Below, piece by piece: positions 54,783 to 63,722 of a stretch of 64,000 nt of DNA. This DNA comes from Macrococcoides animalis. GTDB taxonomy: Bacteria; Bacillota; Bacilli; Staphylococcales; Staphylococcaceae. Below the pieces are notes generated by a model. That model worked only from the letters and a program-made list of their open reading frames with translations, made no database searches and was not told the origin of the DNA. The translations under genes and the position numbers were made by a program. Every line of letters begins with the position of its first letter. The stretch's first letter is position 1. The DNA is taken from positions 558,001 through 622,000 of the forward strand of contig NZ_CP179727.1 of the NCBI RefSeq assembly GCF_047425875.1. The letters are read 5' to 3'.

Positions 54783-55355
54783 ATGAAAAATATTGCAGTT
54801 TATTGTGGATCAAATAAGGGCACTAAACCGAGTTATGTTGAAGGAGCTGTACTACTCGGTAAAGTATTAGTAGAAAATAGTATTGGATTAGTTTTCGGCG
54901 GCGGTAAAGTCGGTTTGATGGGTACCATCGCAGATAGTGTTGTCCAATCTAAAGGACATACAATCGGGGTTATCCCCCACTTCCTACATGAGAAAGAAGT
55001 AGCACATCCAAATCTTTCTGAACTTTACACAGTCGATACGATGCATCAAAGAAAAGATATGATGTCTTCACTTTGTGATGGTTATATTATGATGCCAGGT
55101 GGTGCAGGAACACTAGAAGAATTCTTTGAGATTTTCACTTGGGCACAACTAGGTTTACATCAGAAACCGATTGGTATATTAAATATTGATGGCTTTTATG
55201 ATCCCTTAATACAAATGTTAGAAAAGATGATTCAAGAAGGCTTTATTGGAGAACATTACAGTGAACTTGCGATTGTGGATGCTAATCCAAGTTCATTAAT
55301 CGACAAAATGAAAAATGCTCAACCTGTTAGTGTTAAGCGTTACGATGAAAGATAA
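54783..55355 (+). CDS. LOG family nucleotide 5'-monophosphate phosphoribohydrolase-like protein
   Basis: Rossmann-fold LOG/TIGR00730 protein of 190 residues with the active-site motif PGGAGTLEEFFE and the earlier YCGSNKG and GGGKVGLMG loops. Plant homologues release cytokinin bases; bacterial members hydrolyse nucleoside monophosphates such as AMP (PpnN-like, short form). GAAAGG lies eleven bases before the ATG. Its 3' end overlaps the convergent DUF523 gene by 16 bases. Confidence 0.92.
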   Translation: MKNIAVYCGSNKGTKPSYVEGAVLLGKVLVENSIGLVFGGGKVGLMGTIADSVVQSKGHTIGVIPHFLHEKEVAHPNLSELYTVDTMHQRKDMMSSLCDGYIMMPGGAGTLEEFFEIFTWAQLGLHQKPIGILNIDGFYDPLIQMLEKMIQEGFIGEHYSELAIVDANPSSLIDKMKNAQPVSVKRYDER

Positions 55356-55792
55356 TCTGCTTCACTCATAACTTTAATACCATGACGATTCAGCAAGGCG
55401 CTTGTTACTCCGAGCCCTTGTTTTTTTTTGCCACTAAAAGTTCCATCATAAATTTGAGCATTACCACAGCTAGGACTGTTAGCTTTCAAGATAACAGTAT
55501 CAATACTTTTTTCTTTTAATATCTTTAAAGTTTGTTCTGCTCCTTTAATAAATGACGCAGTAACATCTTTACCTGTATTCGTCATGACTTTCGCATTTCC
55601 ATCCAATACATCAAAGCCGTCACCACCTATAATTTCAGCAGGGGCTCTTGGTACAGTCAATCCACCCAAAAGTTCGGGACAAGCGTGTATAGCATTTCCT
55701 TCTTTGATTAATTGAATAAGTGGGCTTTTACCTTGCGTTCCACCGTCATAACGGACATTCTCACCGACTAAGCAGCTACTGATTAATATCAT
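55340..55792 (-). CDS. DUF523 family protein
   Basis: The 150-residue protein begins MILISSCLVGENVRYDGG and contains ACPELLGGL and LKANSPSCG, the cysteine motifs of DUF523, a small family of unknown function. The frame extends five codons upstream, but the ATG at 55792 follows GAGGAG. It overlaps the upstream GNAT gene by 17 bases and is probably co-translated with it. Confidence 0.9.
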   Translation of the reverse strand: MILISSCLVGENVRYDGGTQGKSPLIQLIKEGNAIHACPELLGGLTVPRAPAEIIGGDGFDVLDGNAKVMTNTGKDVTASFIKGAEQTLKILKEKSIDTVILKANSPSCGNAQIYDGTFSGKKKQGLGVTSALLNRHGIKVMSEADYLSS

Positions 55793-56345
55793 AATTATGC
55801 TCCTCAATTGTTAAATCTTTATAAAATAATACTTGCTCTCGTAAAGGATGATAGTCACGAATAAATGGATGATTAAAGCTTTTAACATAAGTCATACCTA
55901 GTTTATCCATAATTCTCCTACTTGGACGATTCATCAGACTCGTATAACTATAAACTTCTTTTATTCCCTTTTCTTTAGCATAATTTAATACAGCGTGTGC
56001 ACCTTCAGTGGCATAACCTTGATTCCAATACATTCTCTTTAAGCGCCACCCTATTTCATAACATGGCATAAAAGATAAATCAAAGTGTTTCGTTGGAATT
56101 AAATATTGCATCCCAATAAACCCTATAAATTTGCGCGTAGATTTCAATTCTACAGCAAATAAACCGAGTTCGTGTTGCACTATTTCCTGTTGCATTAAAT
56201 AAAATGCAATCTCGCTTCGGGCACTACTCATCACGTCAGGAAAATAACGACGGACATCAAAATCTTTGTTCATTGCTTGAAAATGCACTAAATCACTTTC
56301 TTGCCAATCTCTAAATTTCAATCGCTCAGTCTCAAAATATATCAT
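55776..56345 (-). CDS. GNAT family N-acetyltransferase, RimJ/RimL type
   Basis: The protein begins ETERLKFRDWQESDL, the RimJ/RimL-type N terminus, and has IGWRLKRMYWNQGYATEGAHAVLNYA as the acetyl-CoA site and SLMNRPSRRIMDKLGM at the C-terminal strand. It may acetylate a ribosomal protein N terminus or a small amine. 189 residues. GGGAGG precedes the ATG. Confidence 0.9.
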   Translation of the reverse strand: MIYFETERLKFRDWQESDLVHFQAMNKDFDVRRYFPDVMSSARSEIAFYLMQQEIVQHELGLFAVELKSTRKFIGFIGMQYLIPTKHFDLSFMPCYEIGWRLKRMYWNQGYATEGAHAVLNYAKEKGIKEVYSYTSLMNRPSRRIMDKLGMTYVKSFNHPFIRDYHPLREQVLFYKDLTIEEHNYDINQ

Positions 56346-56403
56346 GACTTCCTCCCATTAATATAAATATACCAAAGTTATCCCACAACATAAATGAAGA
56401 CAT

Positions 56404-56445
56404 TACAAAAAGCCGATATTTTTAAATATCGACTTTTTGTATATT
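56404..56445 (-). terminator. Terminator of the first M6 protease gene
   Basis: ACAAAAAG and CGATAT pair with ATATCG and CTTTTTGT, with single C/A mismatches, around a short AT loop. It lies just past the stop codon of the minus-strand protease. Confidence 0.75.
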
Positions 56446-56458
56446 CCTCGTACATTCA

Positions 56459-58840
56459 TTATTTATATAAAATGATTTTTGCAGCTGTTTTGTCTTTTGA
56501 TTCACCAACAACCTTCACTTTGAGTCCATGTTTAGGTAACACTTTTCCTGCATGTGGTTGTGCTTTATTTGTGTAGTCTTTACTATCATCAAATAATGAA
56601 TTAGCTACTAGAGATTTATCAACTAATGTTGAAGTTTCATCTAATGTAATCTTTAATGGATCTTGTTTCGTTAAACTAAATGCTGCGTCACGCATTTGCC
56701 ATTGAGTAGACGCTACTCCTGCGCCTTCTCCTTCCCATGCCAAGGCATTTTGATCAGCATCAACAACTCCTACAAAACCTTGACCTGGGTGTTTTCCAAC
56801 ATGGTTATCTGTAAATGATTCATCTACATACTCTACTACTAAACCTTGGTTATAAGTCAAGAAACTATCCCCACGTTTAATATGTGCTAACCCGCTATCA
56901 ATCTTATTATGACTTCTCCATTGCAATAAGTAATAGTTTTTACTGTACTTCTTACCGTCTGATACCGTAAAGCCATTTAAATCAAACTTTGGTGTATCTT
57001 CTGCTCCATCCACTAATACCTCTTTATCATCAGCTGTTACTTTTAAGTTATCTAAATATAAACCTGGTGCAATATATCCAGCATCTGTTTTGTATAATAC
57101 ACGTAATTGTACTTGTTGACCTGCATATGCATCCAAATTAAATGTTGCAGGAACAAATCCGTCACTAGTACCATCGATACCATTACCCATATTAGCACCA
57201 CTTCCATCTGGATCATCGTTATTCGTAATATTACCTTCTAAGTTTGTCCAATTTTCACCATCAGTTGAAACTTGAACATAAGCATAGTCATATCCTTTTT
57301 CGATATCGTACCATGCATCAAACGTAAATTCTGATGATTTTGCACCCGTTAAATCAACCGTTGTAGATAATACTGTTTCTAAGTCGTTCGCTGAACCACT
57401 GTGGTACATTTTACTACCTTCTTTAGGTTGCACAACGTCAGTTACTTTATCTGGTAAAGCAACTTTGACCGCATCGTTATTCGTACCTTTTGTAGTCGCT
57501 TCATCAAGTAAGAATTCTTGAGGTGTACTCGTCACATCTTTAATATCTACTTCAGAGCCTGTTTGCCAATTTCCGCCGTGCATATCTTGTAATAATTCTT
57601 TCATATATGGATCAAATCCTGATGGCTCCGTTCCTGGAATTTTACCAGCCCAGCTACCACTCGACATGATTGACCAGAATGATACAGGTTCCCCATTTCC
57701 TGAATAAATCGTATCGTACTCATCTGGCAGTCCTAAATCATGGCCGAATTCATGTGAGAATACACCTGCCGCACCATCTTCAGGTTGGATTGTGTAGTCG
57801 ATTACTGCTAGTTCTCCACCGAACTGTTCTTGTCCAGAGTTTGTATTAGGAATTGTGTATGGATTACCATTTTCATTGAAATCTAGACTCCAACGATGAC
57901 TCCAAATTGCGTCACTACCTAGACGTCCACCTCCAGCATCTTCACCAGGAGAAGCGTGAATAATCATTACATGGTCAACGATACCATCCTTCTCATTTAA
58001 TACACCATCACCGTCTAAATCATAACGATCCCATTGATCATATTCTTCTAAGTTAACATTTGGATCTTTCGATGCTGCTTCCAATGCTTCCTTTACAAGT
58101 TCTTTTGGACGAATGTCACTTCCATCAGCATCAGGATAATTACCCCCGTAGTATGCTGCATCATGTTTTGCCGTGTACCAACCGTGTACTTCACCATCTA
58201 AAGCATAACTACCACCTGATTGATTATTATAAAACTTTTGCATACTCACTAAATTCTCACCATTCGGCCCTTCATAACCGTTCGGATTAAACACCATGTC
58301 TTGGAAATGACTCATTGGATAATCTTCGTAGAACATATCTGTTTCTTCTTTTGTGATTGTTGAATTTTTATAATCTGGGAAATCAATTGCTAATAATAGA
58401 ACTTTATCCGTGCGCTTCTCGCCATTATAACTTTCAGTAACTACAGATTTTACATTTTTAGCATGACCTGCTTTATTTCCTTTCCCTTTTGTATATTTAT
58501 TTTGTGCATTCTTTTTATTTTTCTTATCTGTTACTTTATTGTATTTTTTATCGAATGCACCTTTGTTTTTTATGTATTTGTTTGATTGTTCTTGCTTATG
58601 TTTCAAATATTGTTGAACTGTCTTTTCTGCTTCAGCACGCGTTGCTGTTTTAGAAATTTTCCCTTCTTTCTTTAACATTTGAATTAATCGATCTTCGTTA
58701 GCCACACCTGCATCGAAATTTGATCCCATATGTACTTGTGATCCACTAGTATCTGCATACGCCGCACCACTAGTTAAACCTAAACTCGAAACCCCTAAAG
58801 ATAATGCTAAAAGTGAAGAAAATAATTGTTTTTTTCTCAT
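56459..58840 (-). CDS. Secreted M6 family metalloprotease (immune inhibitor A type)
   Basis: A 793-residue secreted protease. MRKKQLFSSLLALSL...AYADTS is a signal peptide with likely cleavage after AYA. A charged, lysine-rich propeptide region (to about 140) precedes the M6 catalytic domain with the zinc site HEFGHDLGLPDE near residue 362. Asp-rich DRYDLDGDGVLNEKDG looks like a calcium loop. A MAM-like beta-sandwich follows at about 480-620, with a C-terminal barrel. Immune inhibitor A proteases of Bacillus degrade antibacterial peptides and host proteins. A good promoter is visible and a tandem paralogue lies upstream. Confidence 0.93.
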   Translation of the reverse strand: MRKKQLFSSLLALSLGVSSLGLTSGAAYADTSGSQVHMGSNFDAGVANEDRLIQMLKKEGKISKTATRAEAEKTVQQYLKHKQEQSNKYIKNKGAFDKKYNKVTDKKNKKNAQNKYTKGKGNKAGHAKNVKSVVTESYNGEKRTDKVLLLAIDFPDYKNSTITKEETDMFYEDYPMSHFQDMVFNPNGYEGPNGENLVSMQKFYNNQSGGSYALDGEVHGWYTAKHDAAYYGGNYPDADGSDIRPKELVKEALEAASKDPNVNLEEYDQWDRYDLDGDGVLNEKDGIVDHVMIIHASPGEDAGGGRLGSDAIWSHRWSLDFNENGNPYTIPNTNSGQEQFGGELAVIDYTIQPEDGAAGVFSHEFGHDLGLPDEYDTIYSGNGEPVSFWSIMSSGSWAGKIPGTEPSGFDPYMKELLQDMHGGNWQTGSEVDIKDVTSTPQEFLLDEATTKGTNNDAVKVALPDKVTDVVQPKEGSKMYHSGSANDLETVLSTTVDLTGAKSSEFTFDAWYDIEKGYDYAYVQVSTDGENWTNLEGNITNNDDPDGSGANMGNGIDGTSDGFVPATFNLDAYAGQQVQLRVLYKTDAGYIAPGLYLDNLKVTADDKEVLVDGAEDTPKFDLNGFTVSDGKKYSKNYYLLQWRSHNKIDSGLAHIKRGDSFLTYNQGLVVEYVDESFTDNHVGKHPGQGFVGVVDADQNALAWEGEGAGVASTQWQMRDAAFSLTKQDPLKITLDETSTLVDKSLVANSLFDDSKDYTNKAQPHAGKVLPKHGLKVKVVGESKDKTAAKIILYK

Positions 58841-58885
58841 CTGTTTTGCCCCCGAATTTTCAATATTGTTTTACTGCTTGAGAAT

Positions 58886-58914
58886 ATTATCTTCTAAATA
58901 TTCAGAATTGTAAA
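58886..58914 (-). promoter_or_regulatory. Promoter of the first M6 protease gene with CodY-like site
   Basis: On the minus strand TTTACA (58914-58909) and GATAAT (58891-58886) are spaced by 17 bp. Read on the plus strand, AATATTCAGAATTGT (58897-58911), inside the promoter, matches the CodY consensus at 11 of 15 positions, which is suggestive only. Confidence 0.55.
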
Positions 58915-58947
58915 TAAAATTTTGAATATTATAATATTACAAATATG

Positions 58948-58985
58948 TAACAAAAAAGTAGGACATAAAATTGTCCTACTTTTAA
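58948..58985 (-). terminator. Terminator of the second M6 protease gene
   Basis: On the minus strand AAAGTAGGACA pairs with TGTCCTACTTT around ATTTTA, then T. It separates the two protease transcripts. Confidence 0.9.
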
Positions 58986-58992
58986 TAAAGAT

Positions 58993-60699
58993 TTATTTGT
59001 AAATACTAATTTTCCCAACAGTTCCATCACTGTTTTGACCTTCAACTTTTATTTTTAAGCCTAGTTGAGGTAAGACACGACTACTATCTGGTACTTGCAT
59101 ATTATTGCGTGATGTTAAGCTATAGCGTTTATCCGTAAATAAACTTACTGGCTTGGTTGATTTTTTCTTAAAGAAGTAATTTTTTGCACTATTATATTGT
59201 CCGTAGCTCTTCGTATTGAACGCTGCATCATATAATTGCATATCAGACATTGGTATTAAACCATCTTGAGTTGTAATATTTGATGGACTAGCATCAACTA
59301 CTCCTACTAAACTTTTACCGAAATGTTTCGATAAGTTAGAGTTGTCAGTGTAAGTTTCATTCACATACCAAATGACTAAACCTTTACCATATTTGTTGAT
59401 GCCAAATGGATCTTTTATATGTGATAATCCTTTATCTACGCCGTTATGAGAACGCCATTCTAATAAGTAATAGTGATTATAATTTCTCACTTTACCATAC
59501 TTATCTTTTTTACGAATAGTTGGTAAATTCACTTTTACAACATCATTATTCACGCCCTTAATACTTGCTTGGTCAATTAGATAGTAACGTTTTTTACTTG
59601 AGATGTTTTTATAATTAATTTCACTACCGAGGATCCAATTCCCACCATATATTTGTTGTAAATCAGATTTTGCAAATGGACTTAATCCGACAGGCTCCAT
59701 TCCTGGAATTAAACCTGCATCTGCCCCGTAACTCATAAGTGACCAGAAACGAATAGGTTCTCCAGCATGACTTTCTGCATTTGGTGCAGTATCATACTCA
59801 TCGATTAATCCCAACATATGTCCAAATTCATGCGAGAAAGTACCAACTGTACTATCCTCAGCAAGGATACCATACTCAGCAATCCCTAAACGATTTTTAT
59901 AGAGTTTAGAATATTTGCTGTGCGTTCCTGCGATAGATTTCGGGTTGCCATTCTTTGATAATTCCACTTCGGAAACATGTTCCCAAATCGAATTTTGTAA
60001 GAACTTTCCGCCGCCCTCACTTTCCCCAACACCACTGAAGACAACGACAAATTTATCAACAATACCATCTGGTTCTTTCATATTACCATCTTGATCCAAA
60101 TCATAATAATCATATTGATCATACTTATTCATATCGATTGATTTATCTTTCGCAACATGCCCAGCCGCTTCCATTATTAATTCAGAAACTTTAGCATCTT
60201 CATTATGCCCATAATAATTTAATGGGTGCTTTGCTCGATACCAACCGGAAACTTGTCCACTTAATTGAAGGCTATCTCCAGATACGTTTTGATAATATTT
60301 TTTTATTGAGCTATATTTTTTATTATCTGGCCCTGTTATTGATTCTCCGAAGAATAACTGCTGATAATATGCTTTATCATACTTTTTACGATAATTAGAT
60401 GTATCAGCCTTCGTTAGCGTAGATGCAGGGCTATTACTGAAGTCCATCATTACAACTAATACATTTTCTTTCATTGGTTTTTCACGGAATATTCTTTTTT
60501 TGAACGCAGGCACTTTATCGACACTTGTCGACTTCGATTGTAATACTGGCTCATTTACTTTTATTTTATCTGTGTTATCAAACTTTACTTCGTCAACTGA
60601 CTTTGGAGCTTGTATCGGAGTATTTGCTGAAATGATACCCGTTGGGATTATTGCTGTCGTAATGGCTGCAATTGATAATGTCTTTAAAATTTTATTCAC
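58993..60699 (-). CDS. Second secreted M6 family metalloprotease
   Basis: A 568-residue paralogue of the neighbouring protease. It has a signal peptide (MNKILKTLSIAAITTAII...ISANT), a short pro-region and the M6 catalytic domain with HEFGHMLGLIDE near residue 288 and a calcium-like loop YDLDQDGNMKEPDG. The MAM-like insertion of the other copy is missing, but the C-terminal barrel is shared (GLKIKVEGQ and KISIYK here; GLKVKVVGE and KIILYK there). The start is GTG after GAGG; it begins five bases after the lipoprotein gene ends, so it belongs to that operon. Confidence 0.92.
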   Translation of the reverse strand: MNKILKTLSIAAITTAIIPTGIISANTPIQAPKSVDEVKFDNTDKIKVNEPVLQSKSTSVDKVPAFKKRIFREKPMKENVLVVMMDFSNSPASTLTKADTSNYRKKYDKAYYQQLFFGESITGPDNKKYSSIKKYYQNVSGDSLQLSGQVSGWYRAKHPLNYYGHNEDAKVSELIMEAAGHVAKDKSIDMNKYDQYDYYDLDQDGNMKEPDGIVDKFVVVFSGVGESEGGGKFLQNSIWEHVSEVELSKNGNPKSIAGTHSKYSKLYKNRLGIAEYGILAEDSTVGTFSHEFGHMLGLIDEYDTAPNAESHAGEPIRFWSLMSYGADAGLIPGMEPVGLSPFAKSDLQQIYGGNWILGSEINYKNISSKKRYYLIDQASIKGVNNDVVKVNLPTIRKKDKYGKVRNYNHYYLLEWRSHNGVDKGLSHIKDPFGINKYGKGLVIWYVNETYTDNSNLSKHFGKSLVGVVDASPSNITTQDGLIPMSDMQLYDAAFNTKSYGQYNSAKNYFFKKKSTKPVSLFTDKRYSLTSRNNMQVPDSSRVLPQLGLKIKVEGQNSDGTVGKISIYK

Positions 60700-60704
60700 C
60701 TGTT

Positions 60705-62252
60705 TTACCTCACCATCATAGTTTCTTCTTGAATGATTTGATTACCTGAATATACTTTTAGCGTAATCTTACCATTTGCTTCTCTCGCTATTTTACCATG
60801 AAAATAACAATGGAAACGATTTTCCTTGTATTTTGTATCATAACTTCTTGATTTTCCTGGAGGTTTTCCATCAAATAATCCTACTTGTTCTCCGTCTTCA
60901 TCAATCAGTTCGATTGCCACTTGGTTAACTTGCTCTTTGGTAAATATATCAACAGTAAAGTGTTCACCGACACTCACTGTATTTGGATATTCAACATCAA
61001 CATCTGTGCTTGACTTACTTATTGGTGCATTGGAATTCTTTTTGTTGTCATTATAATTATCTTTCCGTTTGTCATCATCGTTACCTTTACTCGTAATTAC
61101 ATTTTCATCTTTACCGAAACTGCCATCTTCAAAAGTTGAAGGGTCATACCATTTATAATCATGACCAGGTGTACCCCATGGTTCTTCTTTTGGTTCTGAT
61201 GAATTTTGTGGTATTTCAAAGTCTAATACTTTTGTCTCATCATCTAAATCAATTTCTCCTTCAAATGAAGTAAAGTCTTCTTGTTTAATCATCCAACTGA
61301 CAAGATTCTGCATTAAACGTTGATGATCCATTTCACGAATACCGTCATATGTGTTTTTACTTTGTCCATTATCTTCTCGTACGTATTTAGGTGTACTATC
61401 TTCTACAATTGAGGAGTCTCCAATAAAGACCGCTTTACCTTTACCAAGCTTACTTATTGCTACGAATGCTCCTTCATCTTTATAACCTTTCGTATAGACC
61501 CCTTGATCGACAGCATGCCCCCATTTATCACGTGATGATAAACTTTCAGGATATAATACACCTTTTGCTTTTTTCTTATCTGTAATTAGAATTGTACTCC
61601 CGGCGTGCATATTGACCTTAGTTACACCATCTAATATACCAAATACATTATCTTCATCTTTTGCTGATAATACGACATCATCTAATGCATTATATCTAAA
61701 TCGAACGCCAAACGTCTCACTTAAGTAATCAGATGATTTTACATTTTTCATACGATCAGATTGTATCTCATCTCGCTTCATACCTTTCGTTATGTCATCA
61801 AATGCACCACGACGATAACCATTAAATATCTCTGAGGCATCAAATCGATTCAAGTTTCGATCGGCATTGTAATGGTCAGCAATCATCATTACACTACCAC
61901 CTTGTTCTACGTATGTCTTAATGGCATCTTGCTCACTCGTCTTTAGTGGAATGTTTGGTTCTGGCATAATAAATGCTTTATATTGCTTCAATAATCCAAG
62001 CGTAATTTCATCATTATATCCTGTTGATGTAGTTGTAATACCTTCTTTTATAATATCATCGTTAAATGTAGAGAAACCACCATTTATTACCCAATCTGCT
62101 TCACCTGCAGTCACGCCATGTGCTGCATCAAATATAATATCAGCTTTACTGTTTGATTTCATTTGACTTGTTGTGTTGTCTTTATGTTGATTAGATGAAT
62201 TGCATCCTGAGAGCAGTATTCCTGTAGTTAATAATACAATTATTTTTTTCAT
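60705..62252 (-). CDS. Lipoprotein with GATase-like (DUF4350-like) domain, unknown function
   Basis: MKKIIVLLTTGILLSGC is a lipoprotein signal. The mature part begins with an alpha/beta domain (FDAAHGVTAGEADWVI, AFIMPEPNIPL, GGSVMMIADHYNADRNLNRFDASEIFNGYRRG at about 35-290) that resembles the DUF4350 or GldG-like class I amidotransferase fold but has no visible catalytic Cys-His-Glu triad. An acidic, low-complexity linker follows (about 340-415) and then a beta-sandwich of Ig type. The first in-frame ATG at 62264 is the ribosome site itself (ATGGAG), so the ATG at 62252 is used (515 residues). It precedes the M6 protease in one operon. Confidence 0.78.
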   Translation of the reverse strand: MKKIIVLLTTGILLSGCNSSNQHKDNTTSQMKSNSKADIIFDAAHGVTAGEADWVINGGFSTFNDDIIKEGITTTSTGYNDEITLGLLKQYKAFIMPEPNIPLKTSEQDAIKTYVEQGGSVMMIADHYNADRNLNRFDASEIFNGYRRGAFDDITKGMKRDEIQSDRMKNVKSSDYLSETFGVRFRYNALDDVVLSAKDEDNVFGILDGVTKVNMHAGSTILITDKKKAKGVLYPESLSSRDKWGHAVDQGVYTKGYKDEGAFVAISKLGKGKAVFIGDSSIVEDSTPKYVREDNGQSKNTYDGIREMDHQRLMQNLVSWMIKQEDFTSFEGEIDLDDETKVLDFEIPQNSSEPKEEPWGTPGHDYKWYDPSTFEDGSFGKDENVITSKGNDDDKRKDNYNDNKKNSNAPISKSSTDVDVEYPNTVSVGEHFTVDIFTKEQVNQVAIELIDEDGEQVGLFDGKPPGKSRSYDTKYKENRFHCYFHGKIAREANGKITLKVYSGNQIIQEETMMVR

Positions 62253-62267
62253 ATGAGTCTCCATTAA

Positions 62268-62314
62268 AAAAGTGTGTTATTATATATCAATTTACATATA
62301 CATTAACACACTTT
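62268..62314 (-). terminator. Terminator of the 97-residue protein gene
   Basis: On the minus strand AAAGTGTGTTA pairs with TAACACACTTT across a long AT-rich loop, then T. It precedes the lipoprotein gene, so that gene must have its own promoter or rely on read-through. Confidence 0.65.
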
Positions 62315-62320
62315 GAGCTA

Positions 62321-62614
62321 TTATTTTGTTTTATAAGAAATCAATCTTACTTTCACTTTATCTGAATGAAAGTTAACCTCAGTATCTTTCGGAGTTGTTA
62401 CGGTTACATCAACTAAATCATCTGACTCATTAAACTCATAAGTGATTAAATAACTCTCGAAGTCTTGGTCAAAGTTTGGCTTTTGTGCCACGATTCTATT
62501 TACATCGCCATAAGTATCTTTCACAGTATAACCTGTAATTGATTCAAGTTCACGTGCGATTTCAGAAAGTGTATATTCTTTACCTTCTATAAGTACAAAT
62601 TTTTCCTCATGCAT
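62321..62614 (-). CDS. Conserved-looking small cytosolic protein of unknown function
   Basis: A 97-residue acidic protein without signal or membrane helix. The N-terminal KFVLIEGKEYTLSEIARELESITGYTVKD looks like a small alpha/beta unit, followed by beta-strands (YLITYEF, LVDVTVTT, VKVRLISYK). No family recognised. GGAGG precedes the ATG with seven bases. Confidence 0.65.
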   Translation of the reverse strand: MHEEKFVLIEGKEYTLSEIARELESITGYTVKDTYGDVNRIVAQKPNFDQDFESYLITYEFNESDDLVDVTVTTPKDTEVNFHSDKVKVRLISYKTK

Positions 62615-62660
62615 ATTAACGCCTCCGTGTTCTTTTTATTATGATTCCCTAAAATGTAGT

Positions 62661-63572
62661 TTAAGAAACATTTATTACATACCCTTTTGAATTCTCTAAT
62701 GTTTTGTCGGCCATATCTTTTGATTCAGAAACGCCACCTTTAATATATAACTGAGCTTTACCATTCTGAATTTTTTTATAATCTTGTTTATTAATAGCAA
62801 TTGATTTATAACTAATTGTCTTTTCTTTTGGTGCATATTCATTATAATTCTGCTTACTTTTTTTCATTGTAATCTCTTGAAGCTCTGTAGGTATAAACGA
62901 TGCATATTCCGAGAATATCTTTTTACCATCGATATCTAATAATCCAACATTGTTATAGTATAAAGGTTTATTTAACGTATTTTCTGTTGTCACTTCATAT
63001 ATCATGACATACCCTTCAGTATCGCCATTAAATAACACAACCTGGTCCTTAGGCATATCTGTCACTTTAAATATTTGAATTCGACTAATTGTCGTGTTCA
63101 TACCTGCATCTTTAAAATTTAAGCCGATATCCTTAATAGACTTCACTGTTTGTACTTTACCATTCGTACTTGCTTCAATTGTATTTGGCATTGTGACTTT
63201 ATTACGCGATTGAGCAGCTTTACTTGCTAGTTGTGCACGGGCTTTTTCTTCTTTATCAGCCTTTTGCTGAGCGATTAAGCGATTGCGTTTATCAATTGCT
63301 GCTTGCTTTTTCTTTTCCTCTTCTTCTCGCTTAAGTTGTGCTTTTATTTCTGCTTCTTTATCCTTTTCTAATTGATTTATAACTGTTTGTTTATCTTTAA
63401 TTTCTTTGTCTATAGATTTATTCTCTTCTTGTAAAGACTTTAGTTCTTTCTTAGATTTATCTTTTTGTTTCTTTAATTGCTCAATTTCTTTTTTCAGTTT
63501 GCCTGTATCTTCATTACTACAGCCCGTTAAAATTAATGCACCTGAAATTGCTAAGTACGCAAAGTTTTTCAA
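62661..63572 (-). CDS. Coiled-coil lipoprotein with C-terminal DUF5068/DUF4352-like domain
   Basis: The N terminus KNFAYLAISGALILTGC is a lipoprotein signal. Residues ~25-120 are a long charged coiled coil rich in Lys, Glu and Gln (KREEEEKKKQAAIDKR). Residues ~150-303 are a beta-rich domain with FKVTDMPKDQVVLFNG and VMIYEVTTENTLNKPLYYNN, similar to telokin-like DUF5068 or DUF4352 domains of staphylococcal and Bacillus lipoproteins. The start is TTG after GGTGGG. It points away from the membrane as a stalked surface domain; the ligand is unknown. Confidence 0.75.
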   Translation of the reverse strand: MKNFAYLAISGALILTGCSNEDTGKLKKEIEQLKKQKDKSKKELKSLQEENKSIDKEIKDKQTVINQLEKDKEAEIKAQLKREEEEKKKQAAIDKRNRLIAQQKADKEEKARAQLASKAAQSRNKVTMPNTIEASTNGKVQTVKSIKDIGLNFKDAGMNTTISRIQIFKVTDMPKDQVVLFNGDTEGYVMIYEVTTENTLNKPLYYNNVGLLDIDGKKIFSEYASFIPTELQEITMKKSKQNYNEYAPKEKTISYKSIAINKQDYKKIQNGKAQLYIKGGVSESKDMADKTLENSKGYVINVS

Positions 63573-63722
63573 GTCAATCCCACCTTCATCATTCTAGCTA
63601 CTATTTTAACACAGAATATAAAATTCGTATGTTAATTACATTCTCAGAAATCTTATTCTTTGCATTATTAATTATTTTGAAGAACAATATAAATATACAT
63701 TAACATTAAGGGGGGAAAATTA

